NCBI GenBank assembly: GCA_964507325.1
Contig: CAZDQL010000028.1
Location: forward strand, 1-64,000
Source of the DNA: CAZDQL01 sp964507325
GTDB taxonomy: Bacteria; Planctomycetota; UBA1135; GCA-002686595
Direction of reading: 5' to 3'
DNA length: 64,000 bases
In this document: positions 25,460 through 33,912 of the stretch, piece after piece
How positions within the stretch are numbered: the first letter of the stretch is position 1
Layout: every line of letters begins with the position of its first letter
Position numbers and translations under genes: made by a program
Notes under the pieces: model-generated
Seen by the model: only the letters and a program-made list of their open reading frames with translations
What the model was told of the DNA's origin: nothing
Database searches by the model: none

Positions 25460-26323
25460 ATGAACTGCCTCGTACGCCTGGCCCAGGTCGACGCCCAGCT
25501 CGGGAATCCGAGCTCCAACCTCGAGGCCCATCTGGCCGAGATCGAACGTGCCGTCGGCGACGGCGTGGACCTGATCGTCTTTCCGGAGCTCTCGCTCACC
25601 GGCTACTTCCTGAAGGACCAGACCGCCGAGGTGGCGGTGGCGGCGGACGCCGAGCTGCTGGCTCCGCTCAGGGAGCGCTCGCGGGCGATCTCGATCGTGG
25701 CCGGCTTCGTCGAGCTCGGCCGCGACGGGCGGGTCTACAACGCAGTGGGCTTCTTCGAGGACGGCCGTCTGCTGCACGTGCACCGCAAGGTGCATCTCGT
25801 GACGTACGGCATGTTCGAGGAGAGCCGTGACCTGGCCGCCGGCGAGGAATTCGTGACCGTCGAGTCGAAGCACGGGCGCTTCGGACTCCTGACCTGCGAA
25901 GACGCCTGGCACGTGGATGGCGCCTACCTCTACTTCCTCGACGGCGCGGACGCCCTGCTGATCGGCTCGGCGGGGCCCGGCCGGGGGGTGACGGGAGCGT
26001 GCGGGGAGCTGGAGTCGAATCGGGTCTGGCGCACCCTGCAGGAGGCCTTGGCGCTCTTCTTCCGCACCTGGGTGCTCTACTGCAACCGCGTCGGTTGGGA
26101 GGACGGCATCCTCTTCGCCGGAGCCAGTCGGGTGGTCGATCCCTCCGGCGGCGAAGCCGGACCGACCTTGGGATTCGACCCGGGATACCTCGACCAACGC
26201 CTCGACGGCGCCGAGCTCGAGCGGGCGCGCATCAAGACTCCGCTGCGACGCGACGAACGGCCGTGGATCCTGGCGCGCGCTCTCCACCAGCGCCTCGGCC
26301 TCCAGCCGCCGGAGGAGGAGTGA
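25460..26323 (+). CDS. Nitrilase-superfamily amidase, probable glutaminase partner of NadE
   Basis: A 287-residue carbon-nitrogen hydrolase. The Glu-Lys-Cys triad is visible: Glu43 in VFPELSLTGY, Lys110 in HRKVHL and Cys146 in LLTCEDAWH. In glutamine-dependent NAD synthetases this domain is normally fused N-terminally to NadE and releases ammonia from glutamine. Here it is a separate gene whose stop overlaps the nadE GTG (GTGA), so it most likely supplies ammonia to NadE as a separate subunit. The LTCEDAW sequence is like that of NAD-synthetase glutaminase domains. ATG at 25460. It could alternatively be a free-standing omega-amidase. Confidence 0.85.
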   Translation: MNCLVRLAQVDAQLGNPSSNLEAHLAEIERAVGDGVDLIVFPELSLTGYFLKDQTAEVAVAADAELLAPLRERSRAISIVAGFVELGRDGRVYNAVGFFEDGRLLHVHRKVHLVTYGMFEESRDLAAGEEFVTVESKHGRFGLLTCEDAWHVDGAYLYFLDGADALLIGSAGPGRGVTGACGELESNRVWRTLQEALALFFRTWVLYCNRVGWEDGILFAGASRVVDPSGGEAGPTLGFDPGYLDQRLDGAELERARIKTPLRRDERPWILARALHQRLGLQPPEEE

Positions 26324-27141
26324 GCGGGCTCGACATCGACTCGGTGCTGGTCACCGACCTCCTGGTGCGCTTCCTGCGCGCCGAGGCGGGCAAGTTCGGT
26401 TTCTCCCGGGGGGTGTTGGGCCTCTCCGGAGGGGTCGACTCGGCGGTTTCCTGTGCGCTGGCGGCGCGGGCCTTCGGGCCGGAGAACGTGCTCGCGATCC
26501 TGATGCCCTACCGCACCAGCGCCGCCGACAGCTTGACCGACGCCGCCGAGGTGGCGCGGGTGACCGGGGTGCGCTCCAAGACGGTCGACATCAGCGCCAT
26601 GGTGGACGGCTACCTGGATCAGGAGGGGGTCGAGGAGCGCATGCGCCGCGGCAACGTGATGGCGCGGGCGCGGATGGTGGTGCTCTACGACCACTCCGCG
26701 GTGGAGGGGTCGCTCGTCATCGGCACCAGCAACAAGACCGAGCTTCTGCTCGGCTACTCGACCCAGTGGGGGGACTCCGCCAGCGCCTTGAACCCCCTGG
26801 GCGATCTCTACAAGCACCAGGTCTACCAGCTCGCCCGGCACCTGGAGCTGCCCGCTGCGGTGGTGGCGAAGGCCCCCTCGGCGGACCTCTTCGCGGGCCA
26901 GAGCGACGAGGAGGAGCTGGGCTTCAGCTACGCCGAGGCGGACCGCATCCTGGTCGAGCTGGTGGACCGGCGCTGCCGCGAGCAGGAGCTGGTGGCTGCC
27001 GGCTTCGACCCCGAGCTGGTGCGCCGACTGGTGGATCGCATCGTCCTGAACCAGTACAAGCGCCTGCCCCCCATCATCGCCAAGCTGGGGGAGCGCACGA
27101 TCAACCAGGACTTCCGCTACCTGCGCTCCTGGAGGCACTGA
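26320..27141 (+). CDS. nadE: NAD+ synthetase, synthetase domain only
   Basis: A 273-residue adenine-nucleotide alpha-hydrolase that amidates deamido-NAD to NAD+ at the last step of NAD biosynthesis. The PP-loop LGLSGGVDSAV binds ATP. Further family motifs are MPYRTSAADS, RARMVVLYDHSA, GTSNKTELLLGYSTQWGD and NPLGDLYKHQVYQLARHL, with KAPSADLFAGQSDEEELGF near the C-terminal part. The length is that of ammonia-dependent NadE, with no glutaminase domain of its own; that activity is probably provided by the overlapping upstream gene. It converges on the ArsR-type regulator gene with a 4-base gap. Confidence 0.95.
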   Translation: MSGLDIDSVLVTDLLVRFLRAEAGKFGFSRGVLGLSGGVDSAVSCALAARAFGPENVLAILMPYRTSAADSLTDAAEVARVTGVRSKTVDISAMVDGYLDQEGVEERMRRGNVMARARMVVLYDHSAVEGSLVIGTSNKTELLLGYSTQWGDSASALNPLGDLYKHQVYQLARHLELPAAVVAKAPSADLFAGQSDEEELGFSYAEADRILVELVDRRCREQELVAAGFDPELVRRLVDRIVLNQYKRLPPIIAKLGERTINQDFRYLRSWRH

Positions 27142-27145
27142 GCGG

Positions 27146-27769
27146 TCAGCTCGAACGCGCCCCCTTGCGCACCGACCGGCCGCGGTCCGTCCACCGGTAA
27201 ACGCCTGCCTGGCGTTCCATGTAGCGTCCGATGATGAACTCGCGACGGATGGTGCAGAAGTCGGGGTGGATCTTCCCGATGAGCTGATTGAGCTTTGCTT
27301 CTCTGAACGAGCTCTGATCGGGCAGCCGGCGCAGGATCTCCTCGAACACGATCTCCTTCTTCCGTCGCTGGGCGGGGATCGACACCAGCCGCGGTCCGTC
27401 GAAGAAGGCGTTCAGGACCTTGCGCTTCTCCTGATCGACGTCGGGGCCCGCCGCAAACTGCTGCACCCGCTCCTTCTTCAGGAAGGGGATGATCGCCTCG
27501 CGCAGCCGCTCGTAGTCGAGCTTGACGTAGGTGTAGGGCGGGCGGCGCTCCTCGCTCAGGAGCCCCAGGCCGCGCAGCGTCTGCAGGTGATGGGTGACCG
27601 TCCCCGGGGCGATCTTGAGGGTCTCGGCGAGCTCCTGTCCGCAGCGCTCCTCCTCGACGAGGAGCCCCATGATCCTGAGCCGCACCGGATCGGCCAGGGC
27701 CTTGAAGAGGTCGACCACCTGGTCGACGTCGGGCGCCGCCGGGGGGGTCTTGGGCTTGGATCGTGCCAT
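27146..27769 (-). CDS. ArsR-family regulator with DUF2087 C-terminal domain
   Basis: A 207-residue regulator. Residues ~15-90 form an ArsR-type winged helix: VVDLFKALADPVRLRIMGLL, then ELAETLKIAPGTVTHHLQTL as the recognition helix and the beta-wing EERRPPYTYVKL. The C-terminal ~70 residues match DUF2087 (IPAQRRKKEIVFEEIL, IHPDFCTIRREFIIG, GVYRW), a module often attached to ArsR or GNAT proteins. The classical metal-binding ELCVCDL motif is absent; the helix there reads EERCGQELAE, with a single Cys. The effector is unknown. An AT-rich imperfect dyad lies upstream. Confidence 0.9.
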   Translation of the reverse strand: MARSKPKTPPAAPDVDQVVDLFKALADPVRLRIMGLLVEEERCGQELAETLKIAPGTVTHHLQTLRGLGLLSEERRPPYTYVKLDYERLREAIIPFLKKERVQQFAAGPDVDQEKRKVLNAFFDGPRLVSIPAQRRKKEIVFEEILRRLPDQSSFREAKLNQLIGKIHPDFCTIRREFIIGRYMERQAGVYRWTDRGRSVRKGARSS

Positions 27770-27838
27770 GCTGCCTTCCTCTGCTCGCAGGCCCCGCTCC
27801 CCCGGCCCGCGCGGCCGGAGAGCCTTTCGGTGGCCATC

Positions 27839-27857
27839 ATTTCAATATCTATCAAAT
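27839..27857 (-). promoter_or_regulatory. AT-rich imperfect dyad upstream of the ArsR gene
   Basis: ATTTCAATATCTATCAAAT lies 70 bases before the ArsR-type ATG and is by far the most AT-rich patch in this part of the window. Its outer ATTT.A / T.AAAT arms are inverted, and such dyads are typical ArsR-family operators. It may hold both operator and promoter for autoregulation. Symmetry is only partial. Confidence 0.35.
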
Positions 27858-27924
27858 TGGCGGGCGCTAAATCAAACGCGTGGCGCAGGAAAAGCCCGGG
27901 GCGGGCCGCCGCCCTCCCCTCCCA

Positions 27925-28300
27925 CAACCCAGCGGCTGCCGGTGGTGAAGACGATCGTCGTCACCGGAAAGGGCTCTCCGCGAAGCGGGGGCCCTGCTTC
28001 GCCTCGGAGTTGAGCCGGACGGCGTAGGTCGTGTGCGGCTCGAGGGGCAGGATCGGCAACTCGAGCTCGGTCGCGCTGCGCCGCGGGTCGAGACCCTCCT
28101 TCGCGAGCTCGGGGCAAGAAGCCAGCGTCCGATACTCAGAGCGTCCGGCTAGCGCGCGATCTCGGCTCGGCGAAGCTCAGGCGCGGGGAGCGGAGATTGC
28201 GGGGCACGTAGCTCGTGCCGTGGGCAGGATCGGACCGCGCCAGCGGTGTGCTGCCACCCCCCAAGAAGATGACCGCCAGGCACCGGATGGCGTAGGGGGA
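27925..28300 (-). pseudogene. Decayed Ig-like (Big_5-type) domain coding remnant
   Basis: This stretch carries no intact gene, but the minus strand retains recognisable protein pieces in shifting frames. Frame A (28140 down to the stop at 27961) reads 59 residues, including ELELPILPLEPHTTYAVRLN. The continuation PFPVTTIVFTTGS appears in another frame just after, and SYVPRNLRSPRLSF upstream in a third. The pattern LxPxTTYxVxLN...FTT is typical of Ig-like domains at the ends of secreted proteins. At least two frameshifts break it, so it is most likely a relic, unless they are sequencing errors. Confidence 0.45.
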
Positions 28301-28304
28301 GCGC

Positions 28305-28757
28305 TCAATCCTCGAGCAAGCGACGCGACAGGTCGTCGAAGTCGCAGGCATCGATCTCCTCCCGCTGGATGGCTCCCATCTCGGAGAAGCGCTTGTGCTC
28401 GTCGGGGGAGGACATCTCCACGTTGGCGCGCCGGGGCATGCTCGGCGGGCGAGTGACTTCCTCCGTGCGCCGCACGACCTGGGCGAGGTTCTCGGGCAGG
28501 CCCTCGGGCAGCGCCTCCCGGCGCTCGAGGGCGCGCTTGGCGCGGCGGCAGACCTCCAGCGTGCTGGCCAGATTGGTCTTGATCTTGATCAGGCGCTCGA
28601 CGTCCGGAGCGGGGCCCGACAGAGAACGCTTGACCTTGGCATTGGCCACCTCCAACACCGCGATCAGGCAGTTCAGCTTGCGCGTGAGTCGCTCCCTGTA
28701 CTCGGGGTCGTCGAGATCCGACTCGCGGAAGGGCTCGTTGGAGGGCTGATCGGACAT
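28305..28757 (-). CDS. Hypothetical helical protein
   Basis: A 150-residue soluble, charged protein with no signal peptide. The central region (about 20-85) is helical and may form a coiled coil (RERLTRKLNCLIAVLEVANA, IKIKTNLASTLEVCRRAKRA). The C-terminal part is acidic and ends in DDLSRRLLED. No family was recognised. It is isolated: a 200-base gap separates it from the RseB-like gene upstream on the same strand, and I see no promoter motif there. Confidence 0.6.
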   Translation of the reverse strand: MSDQPSNEPFRESDLDDPEYRERLTRKLNCLIAVLEVANAKVKRSLSGPAPDVERLIKIKTNLASTLEVCRRAKRALERREALPEGLPENLAQVVRRTEEVTRPPSMPRRANVEMSSPDEHKRFSEMGAIQREEIDACDFDDLSRRLLED

Positions 28758-28958
28758 CGTTGCGTCGGGCCTGGGTCAGAGATGGGCTGCGGGCGCTGCG
28801 AACACCTCAAGGTACCCCGGAATCCTGGTCTCGGTCGGCCTCCGGGGGTGAAGCGACGCCCATACCGCCCATGCAGAAACCTTTTCCGGACGGGCCGCCG
28901 ACGGCGGGGCTCATTCCGCGACCAAATCCCCTGCGAGCCCCGGGAACGACCCTGAGTG

Positions 28959-29948
28959 CTATTCGAAGGCGGACTGCAGGGTGAGGGCGAGGTCGTCCTC
29001 ACTGACCTTGCCGGCCACGATCACCGGCTGCCCGCCCAGGGCCCCCCGTAGCGAGCGCCAGGCACCCACCTGCATCGAGCGCAGCACACCCAAGAGGTGG
29101 GTGTTGTCGGTGGTGAGGGTCGCGCTCTGGCTCATCAACATGACGACTTCGAGCCCGTCGTCCAGGTAGACCTTCGACCACTCCCCGTCGGGGGCCACGA
29201 GCTTCTCGATCATCGGCTGCATGACGAAGCCGTTCCCTGGCGAGTAGCTGGGCACCAGGGGCTCGAAGCCGAAGATGGCCTGGAGGTCTGCCCCCAGGTC
29301 GTGCTCCTCGGTCTGGAAGAGACGGTTGGTGAGCTGCATGTCCGAGACGTCGCCATCGTAGGCGAAGGTCTCGAAGGCCACCTTGGCGAGCAACATGCCG
29401 TCGCTCGTCGCGTACTCCTCGTAAGCCAACACCAGCCCGGTGTTCGGGTCGATGTCGACCACGTAGCGTCTCTCCCCACCGCCGATGCGTTCGACCGAGA
29501 CCTGCACCACCTCGATGCCGGCGACCTGGTGCGTCTCCGTGTTGACGAGGGCCTGATAGTTCTGGAAGAACCGGTCCACGTCCCGGATGCGCCAGTCGCG
29601 GAAGCGGTAGCTGAGCACCTGTCGCTGATCCTGCAGGAGCCGGAACAGGTCCGGGTTCGGGTGGGGCGTGATGACCTCGATCGTTTCGATGGCGAAGTTG
29701 CCCTGCCCGTCGGAGCCGACGTCCTCGCGGTACGCCACGCCGGGGAGCTCCTCGAAGAGGTCGACCCGGCGCACTCCACGGAAGGCCTGTTCGAAGGGCG
29801 CCATCGGCACGAGGTCGAAGAAGGACCCATTGGCGGTCGGGTCCTGAACGGACGAGGTCCCATCCCCCGCCCCGACGCCGCTCGAGTCACTGCAGGCCAG
29901 GGAGAACGAGGCCCCCAGGAGCAGGAGGAATGTCCGTCTGCGCAGCAT
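28959..29948 (-). CDS. RseB/MucB-like sigma-factor regulatory lipoprotein
   Basis: A 329-residue exported protein, third gene of an ECF sigma operon. The signal (FLLLLGASFSLAC) suggests a lipoprotein. The mature N-terminal ~190 residues have the two-sheet pattern of RseB/MucB and LolA-like proteins (YRFRDWRIRDVDRFFQNY, RRYVVDIDPNTGLVLAYEEY). The C-terminal part contains GNGFVMQP, EWSKVYLDDGLEVVMLMSQS and a predicted beta-hairpin near the end. In E. coli RseB protects the anti-sigma factor RseA from cleavage; its position directly after the anti-sigma gene (2-base gap) supports the same job here. Sequence divergence is large, so the call rests on context plus pattern. Confidence 0.7.
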   Translation of the reverse strand: MLRRRTFLLLLGASFSLACSDSSGVGAGDGTSSVQDPTANGSFFDLVPMAPFEQAFRGVRRVDLFEELPGVAYREDVGSDGQGNFAIETIEVITPHPNPDLFRLLQDQRQVLSYRFRDWRIRDVDRFFQNYQALVNTETHQVAGIEVVQVSVERIGGGERRYVVDIDPNTGLVLAYEEYATSDGMLLAKVAFETFAYDGDVSDMQLTNRLFQTEEHDLGADLQAIFGFEPLVPSYSPGNGFVMQPMIEKLVAPDGEWSKVYLDDGLEVVMLMSQSATLTTDNTHLLGVLRSMQVGAWRSLRGALGGQPVIVAGKVSEDDLALTLQSAFE

Positions 29949-29950
29949 GG

Positions 29951-30691
29951 CTAGCGCACGGCGCCCTCCCAAACGCCTCCACCGAGCGCGCTCAGGAACG
30001 CGACGGCGGGATCCCCGGCTTGGGCCGCGGCGCGCGGATCCACGCGCACGATCTCGAAGCGCCGCGGCACCGACTCCGTGTTCTGTTTCGAGCCCGCCCC
30101 GAGCCCCAGCGTCCACACCAGGGCGATCGTCGCCACCAGACCGATGACCGGGACCATCCAGCTCACGGGCGACGGCGGATCACCGCTGCCCACCGCCACC
30201 GCCTCCAACCGCCGCGCCAGGGCTCCGGGGGCGACCTTGCGGGGCAGACGACCCGCCAACCGACCCACGATCGCCTTCGGCAGGTCCTCGAAGTCCTCCG
30301 CAACCAGCCGGTCCAGCACCGCGGGTGCCGGGACTTCGGGCAGACGGAACGGCTGCTCCACACGACGGCGCACGATCGCTTCCAGCTCGTCCGGGATGGG
30401 TCGTTCGGGCAAGCCTCGCACGGCCTGTACGGCGCGCTCCTGGCGCGCCCCCGGCTGCATGGCGGCCACCACCCGTCCCTCCAGGTCCTGCGGGACCTCC
30501 TGGCGGCTCAATCCACGCAAGGCGCAGGCCTGGGCCAACATCCGCCGCCAGGCCGCCTCGGCGCGTGGATCCGCCTCCAGCGTCGCCCGCAGGTGAGTGG
30601 GCAGCGCTGCCGCGCGAGCCTCAGCTCCTTCACCCGCCGCCAAGCAGGCGGGCAGGATCTCGAGCAGCTCGTCTCGCAGGCGGGGATCCAT
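29951..30691 (-). CDS. Single-pass membrane anti-sigma factor
   Basis: A 246-residue protein between the ECF sigma gene and the RseB-like gene. One membrane helix (about 183-203, SWMVPVIGLVATIALVWTLG) separates a cytoplasmic part of ~180 residues from a ~40-residue periplasmic tail. The cytoplasmic region is helical, with repeats such as DLEGRVVAAM and DDLPKAIVGRLAG-like segments, and lacks the HxxxCxxC zinc motif. No strong similarity to RseA is visible, so the role is inferred from operon order and topology: it should hold the sigma factor until signal-dependent proteolysis. Confidence 0.7.
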   Translation of the reverse strand: MDPRLRDELLEILPACLAAGEGAEARAAALPTHLRATLEADPRAEAAWRRMLAQACALRGLSRQEVPQDLEGRVVAAMQPGARQERAVQAVRGLPERPIPDELEAIVRRRVEQPFRLPEVPAPAVLDRLVAEDFEDLPKAIVGRLAGRLPRKVAPGALARRLEAVAVGSGDPPSPVSWMVPVIGLVATIALVWTLGLGAGSKQNTESVPRRFEIVRVDPRAAAQAGDPAVAFLSALGGGVWEGAVR

Positions 30692-30721
30692 GGTGGGGTT
30701 CGCGGAGGGTGTGGGTCGACG

Positions 30722-31330
30722 TCAGCGCAGGCAGTGCCGATCGAGGACCGGCGTCAACTCCCGATCGAGGGCGGCGTGGGCCCGGGAGAGGCGGGACTTC
30801 ACCGTCCCGAGGGAGATCGACAGGGTTTCGGCGATCTCTTCGTAGGAGAGGTTCTCGGTGTAGCGCAGCACGGTGATGGCGCGCATCTTAGGACTCAGGC
30901 GTGTGATCGCCTGCTGAATCTCTTCCTCGAGCTCGCGCCGGGAGGCGCAGGCCATCGGCAGCTCAGCCTGCTCGTCGAGGAACTCGAGGCGCCGGCCATC
31001 CCCACCGTTCGGTCCCTGGAGAGCCTCCAGCGACGAAGAGGCGCGGGCACTCGATCGGCGTTTCAGATCGATGCTGGCGTTGACCGCGATGCGGTACACC
31101 CAGCTCGAGAAACGCGAGGCGAAGCGGAACTCGCCCACCTTGCGGAAGAGGATTCCGAAGGTCTCCTGGGAGGCATCCAGCGCGTCGGTGGGATTGCCCG
31201 TGATCCGGTAGCAGATGTTGTAGACCCGATCCTTGTACTGCTCGTACAACTCGCGGAACGCGCCATCGAAGCCCTGGGGAGGGCTCTCCTGGCAGGCGAG
31301 AACGAGGGTTCGATCGGGGTCGTGGGGCAT
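30722..31330 (-). CDS. RpoE-like ECF sigma factor
   Basis: A 202-residue ECF sigma factor. Region 2 is evident in FRELYEQYKDRVYNICYRIT, DALDASQETFGILFRKVGEF and FSSWVYRIAVNASIDLKRR. Region 4 is in LSPKMRAITVLRYTENLSYE, then EIAETLSISLGTVKSRLSRA. This is the classic RpoE pattern. It heads the operon with an anti-sigma factor and an RseB-like protein, so it should respond to envelope stress. A candidate ECF-type promoter lies at 31355-31382, consistent with autoregulation. No ribosome binding site is visible before the ATG. Confidence 0.93.
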   Translation of the reverse strand: MPHDPDRTLVLACQESPPQGFDGAFRELYEQYKDRVYNICYRITGNPTDALDASQETFGILFRKVGEFRFASRFSSWVYRIAVNASIDLKRRSSARASSSLEALQGPNGGDGRRLEFLDEQAELPMACASRRELEEEIQQAITRLSPKMRAITVLRYTENLSYEEIAETLSISLGTVKSRLSRAHAALDRELTPVLDRHCLR

Positions 31331-31354
31331 GGGGGGGGTCAGTTTTCCGGCGCT

Positions 31355-31382
31355 TGGACGTTCCAGGCTAATGGGGGGTTCC
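31355..31382 (-). promoter_or_regulatory. Candidate ECF-type promoter of the sigma operon
   Basis: Read on the minus strand: GGAACC (31382-31377), 16 bases, then CGTCCA (31360-31355), which fits the GAAC...CGTC architecture of autoregulated ECF promoters. Transcription would start near 31348, about 18 bases before the sigma-factor ATG. The match is by eye and short motifs are frequent in GC-rich DNA. Confidence 0.4.
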
Positions 31383-31498
31383 CCTCAATCACGTCCAGAA
31401 GTCGGCCTTTAGTGGGAGTCCAACAGGCGACTAACAGACCTTCATCGCGGCAGCAAACTCCTCCCACCGAGATGTCAGGGGCGCGGTGACTCAACCGG

Positions 31499-32467
31499 TC
31501 AACCGCCTAGGAGCGCCCCCGTGTCGATCGTCTGGAACGTCTCGCCAACCGAGGCCGCGCAATCCGTGGAGCAGTAGCTGTCCCAGCCATCCTCACAGGT
31601 TGCGGAGGTCACCTGGTTCAACACGACGCTACCCGTGGTGCCGACGACCTCCGAAGACTGGAGGCAGACCTGCTCCGCCTCCCAATCCGCGGGGATGCCG
31701 CCGTCCCCTCCGGGGGGGATCGGCTGATGGATCGTGTTTCCCCCGCCGCCCACCAGCAGGGGATCGTTGCCGGGCCGCTCGGGAAGCTCCCGCCGCAGGA
31801 GGATGATGCCCTCCTTCACGAGCAGGTCGATCTTGGCCGCCGCCGCGTAGCGCACCCGCCCCGGAAGCCCCACCACTCCGTAGAAGGTCGCCCCCCCGTA
31901 GAGGTGGACGACCCCCTCGGGCATCTCGAGGTCCAGGGTGAAGAGCTTGCCACCGTTGGGAGCCGACAGGACGACAGTCTGGGAGTGAGCCAAGACGCGG
32001 GCCGTCGACAGGTCCACGGTACGCCCTCCGGCGTAGAGGCCGAAACGCAGCACCTGATCGCTGAGGTTCCCCACGGTGTTGTGAATGGCGATGAAGACCT
32101 TCAGCTTGCCGGCCTCCCCGCGCGCGCTGATGGCCATCGAGAGACCTTCGGTCCCACTCGGCACGTCTTCGAAGAGCGTCGGGTAGGTCCCGATGGCGAA
32201 CTCCTCCCCGTCGCTGTAGCCGTCGAAGTCGGAGTCCGGCAGGAAGGGATCCGTGCCCAGGATCTGCTCCTGTCGGTCGGGGAGTCCGTCCTGGTCCGAG
32301 TCAGCGCTCGGACTCGCCTCAGCGTGCAGGGCTGTCGGGGTGACCCCCTGTCCGACCAACGCCCACCCCGCGAGGAACACGATCCCTAGAGGTGCCCCCC
32401 ACGTACCCAGGAGAGCACGCATTCGACGAGGGTCGATCCTGCGGTGACGCAGGAGGGGAGGGGGCAT
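31499..32467 (-). CDS. Exported protein with thrombospondin type 3-like calcium repeats
   Basis: A roughly 322-residue secreted protein. A signal-like segment (APLGIVFLAGWALVGQGV) precedes two Asp-rich calcium repeats, DSDQDGLPDRQEQ and DSDFDGYSDGEEF, at about residues 60-90. The remainder is beta-rich, with no recognised catalytic motif. The C-terminus has four cysteines (VCLQSS, ATCEDGWDSYCSTDC) that may form disulfides. The first Met could be at 32467 or 32422; both give a signal peptide and neither has a convincing ribosome binding site. Such calcium-repeat proteins are typical surface or matrix proteins. Confidence 0.75.
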   Translation of the reverse strand: MPPPLLRHRRIDPRRMRALLGTWGAPLGIVFLAGWALVGQGVTPTALHAEASPSADSDQDGLPDRQEQILGTDPFLPDSDFDGYSDGEEFAIGTYPTLFEDVPSGTEGLSMAISARGEAGKLKVFIAIHNTVGNLSDQVLRFGLYAGGRTVDLSTARVLAHSQTVVLSAPNGGKLFTLDLEMPEGVVHLYGGATFYGVVGLPGRVRYAAAAKIDLLVKEGIILLRRELPERPGNDPLLVGGGGNTIHQPIPPGGDGGIPADWEAEQVCLQSSEVVGTTGSVVLNQVTSATCEDGWDSYCSTDCAASVGETFQTIDTGALLGG

Positions 32468-32645
32468 CACGGTGTGGCCTCGTGCCAGCCCGGTTGGAAA
32501 AGGGGGGAGGGCCGCAGACCATCCGAGCCTGGCCCAAAAGGGCGATTTCGTCAAGGTTTGGTCTGCGGACCCCTCTTCCTGGGCCCCTGGTGGGTGTTCA
32601 GCGACGGAGAGCCGAGCTACGATCCCGCCCTGACCCACATCGCGT

Positions 32646-32722
<77 letters not shown>

Positions 32723-32727
32723 CCCCA

Positions 32728-33912
32728 TCAGTCCGGCAGGGACAGGGTCCATGTGGCGGACACCCAGCGGGCCGTCTCGCGGGCCGCCAAGTCGATGCCG
32801 CGGGCGTTCCAGTGGATGTCGTCGATGCCGACGAAGAGGTCAGCGGGGTCGTTCTCGGCGAAGAGCTCGAAGAGGTTGCGCCCAGGTATGCCCGCGGTCG
32901 CCAGGGCCTCCTCGAAGGCCCGATCGAGAGCGCGCGGATCGTAGGTCGGGTAGAGCGCCGGATCGACGCGGATGTGGAAGGTGGGGTCCACGTCCACCGC
33001 CGAGGGCACGATCACCGCGGCCAGGGGAGTGCGGCGCTGGGCGCAGGTCTCCGCCCAGCGGACGAGGACCGCGGTCAAGAGCTCGCGCTTGACGCGCACG
33101 GAGGGTGAGTCGGGGGAGATGGCGATGTCCGCGTCGTAGTAGTCGTGCAGGAGATCGGGGACCAACGGGTCGCCGAGCTGCTCGAGCTCCTGGGTGGCAG
33201 CCGCCAGGTAGAGGGGCATGTGGTCCAGGGGTGCCTCGAGCTCCTCCTCGGCGAAGCGCGCCTCCCTCCGGCGGTGGTGGCCCCAGGCGCGCCAGAGTCG
33301 CACAAGCGCCAGATCATTCCCGCGCCGGCCGGCCTCCTGGAAGTACTCGATCACCTCCGACCCCAGCTTCGGCCGCCGCCGCTCCGCCCGCCCCTGGGGA
33401 TCCAGCCGGAAGAGCTTGTTGCGCAGCACGTCCCCGTGGTCGTTGGTGGCGCACAGCACGAGCAGCACCAGGTCGGGGCGCAGTACCGCCCACTCCCGCT
33501 CGACGCGCAGCAAGGCCTGGTCGGGACCGTAGCCGGAGGCTCCGACGTTGACGACCTGGTAGCGCCCCTCCAGATGAGCCTCCAGGCGTGCGGGGAAGCA
33601 GTCGCGATAGGGGACGTTCTCGGCCATCACCATGGAGTCCCCCACCACCGCCACCAGGGGACGCTTGCGCGCGCCGAGCTCCGGCCCGCGGTAGCCCGTC
33701 GAGTTGATGGCGATCAGGTTGCGGGCTCCCCCCGTGCGCTCGGGCATCGGTTGGATGCGGCGCGAGCCGGGGATCGTGGCGTGGTGCAGCTCGGCGTCGA
33801 GGCGGTAGCTGGGAACGCCGATGGGGTACCAGCGATCGACCGCGACCTCCGCCAGGATCAGGCTGATGACCAGGGAGAGGAGGGCGAGCTGGATCTTGCC
33901 CCGTCGCTTCAC
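32728..33912 (-). CDS. SGNH/GDSL-family hydrolase, membrane-anchored
   Basis: A 394-residue protein with an N-terminal signal anchor (IQLALLSLVISLILAEVAV). SGNH block I is VAVVGDSMVMAEN (nucleophile Ser in GDS), a Gly lies in VNVGASGYGPDQ, Asn in LCATNDHGDV, and the terminal Asp-His pair in DDIHWNARG. Such enzymes remove acyl groups, often from cell-surface polysaccharides. The GTG start overlaps the stop of a 25-codon ORF (GTGA), so translation is probably coupled to it. Its 3' end meets the tRNA-Arg gene. Confidence 0.85.
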   Translation of the reverse strand: MKRRGKIQLALLSLVISLILAEVAVDRWYPIGVPSYRLDAELHHATIPGSRRIQPMPERTGGARNLIAINSTGYRGPELGARKRPLVAVVGDSMVMAENVPYRDCFPARLEAHLEGRYQVVNVGASGYGPDQALLRVEREWAVLRPDLVLLVLCATNDHGDVLRNKLFRLDPQGRAERRRPKLGSEVIEYFQEAGRRGNDLALVRLWRAWGHHRRREARFAEEELEAPLDHMPLYLAAATQELEQLGDPLVPDLLHDYYDADIAISPDSPSVRVKRELLTAVLVRWAETCAQRRTPLAAVIVPSAVDVDPTFHIRVDPALYPTYDPRALDRAFEEALATAGIPGRNLFELFAENDPADLFVGIDDIHWNARGIDLAARETARWVSATWTLSLPD

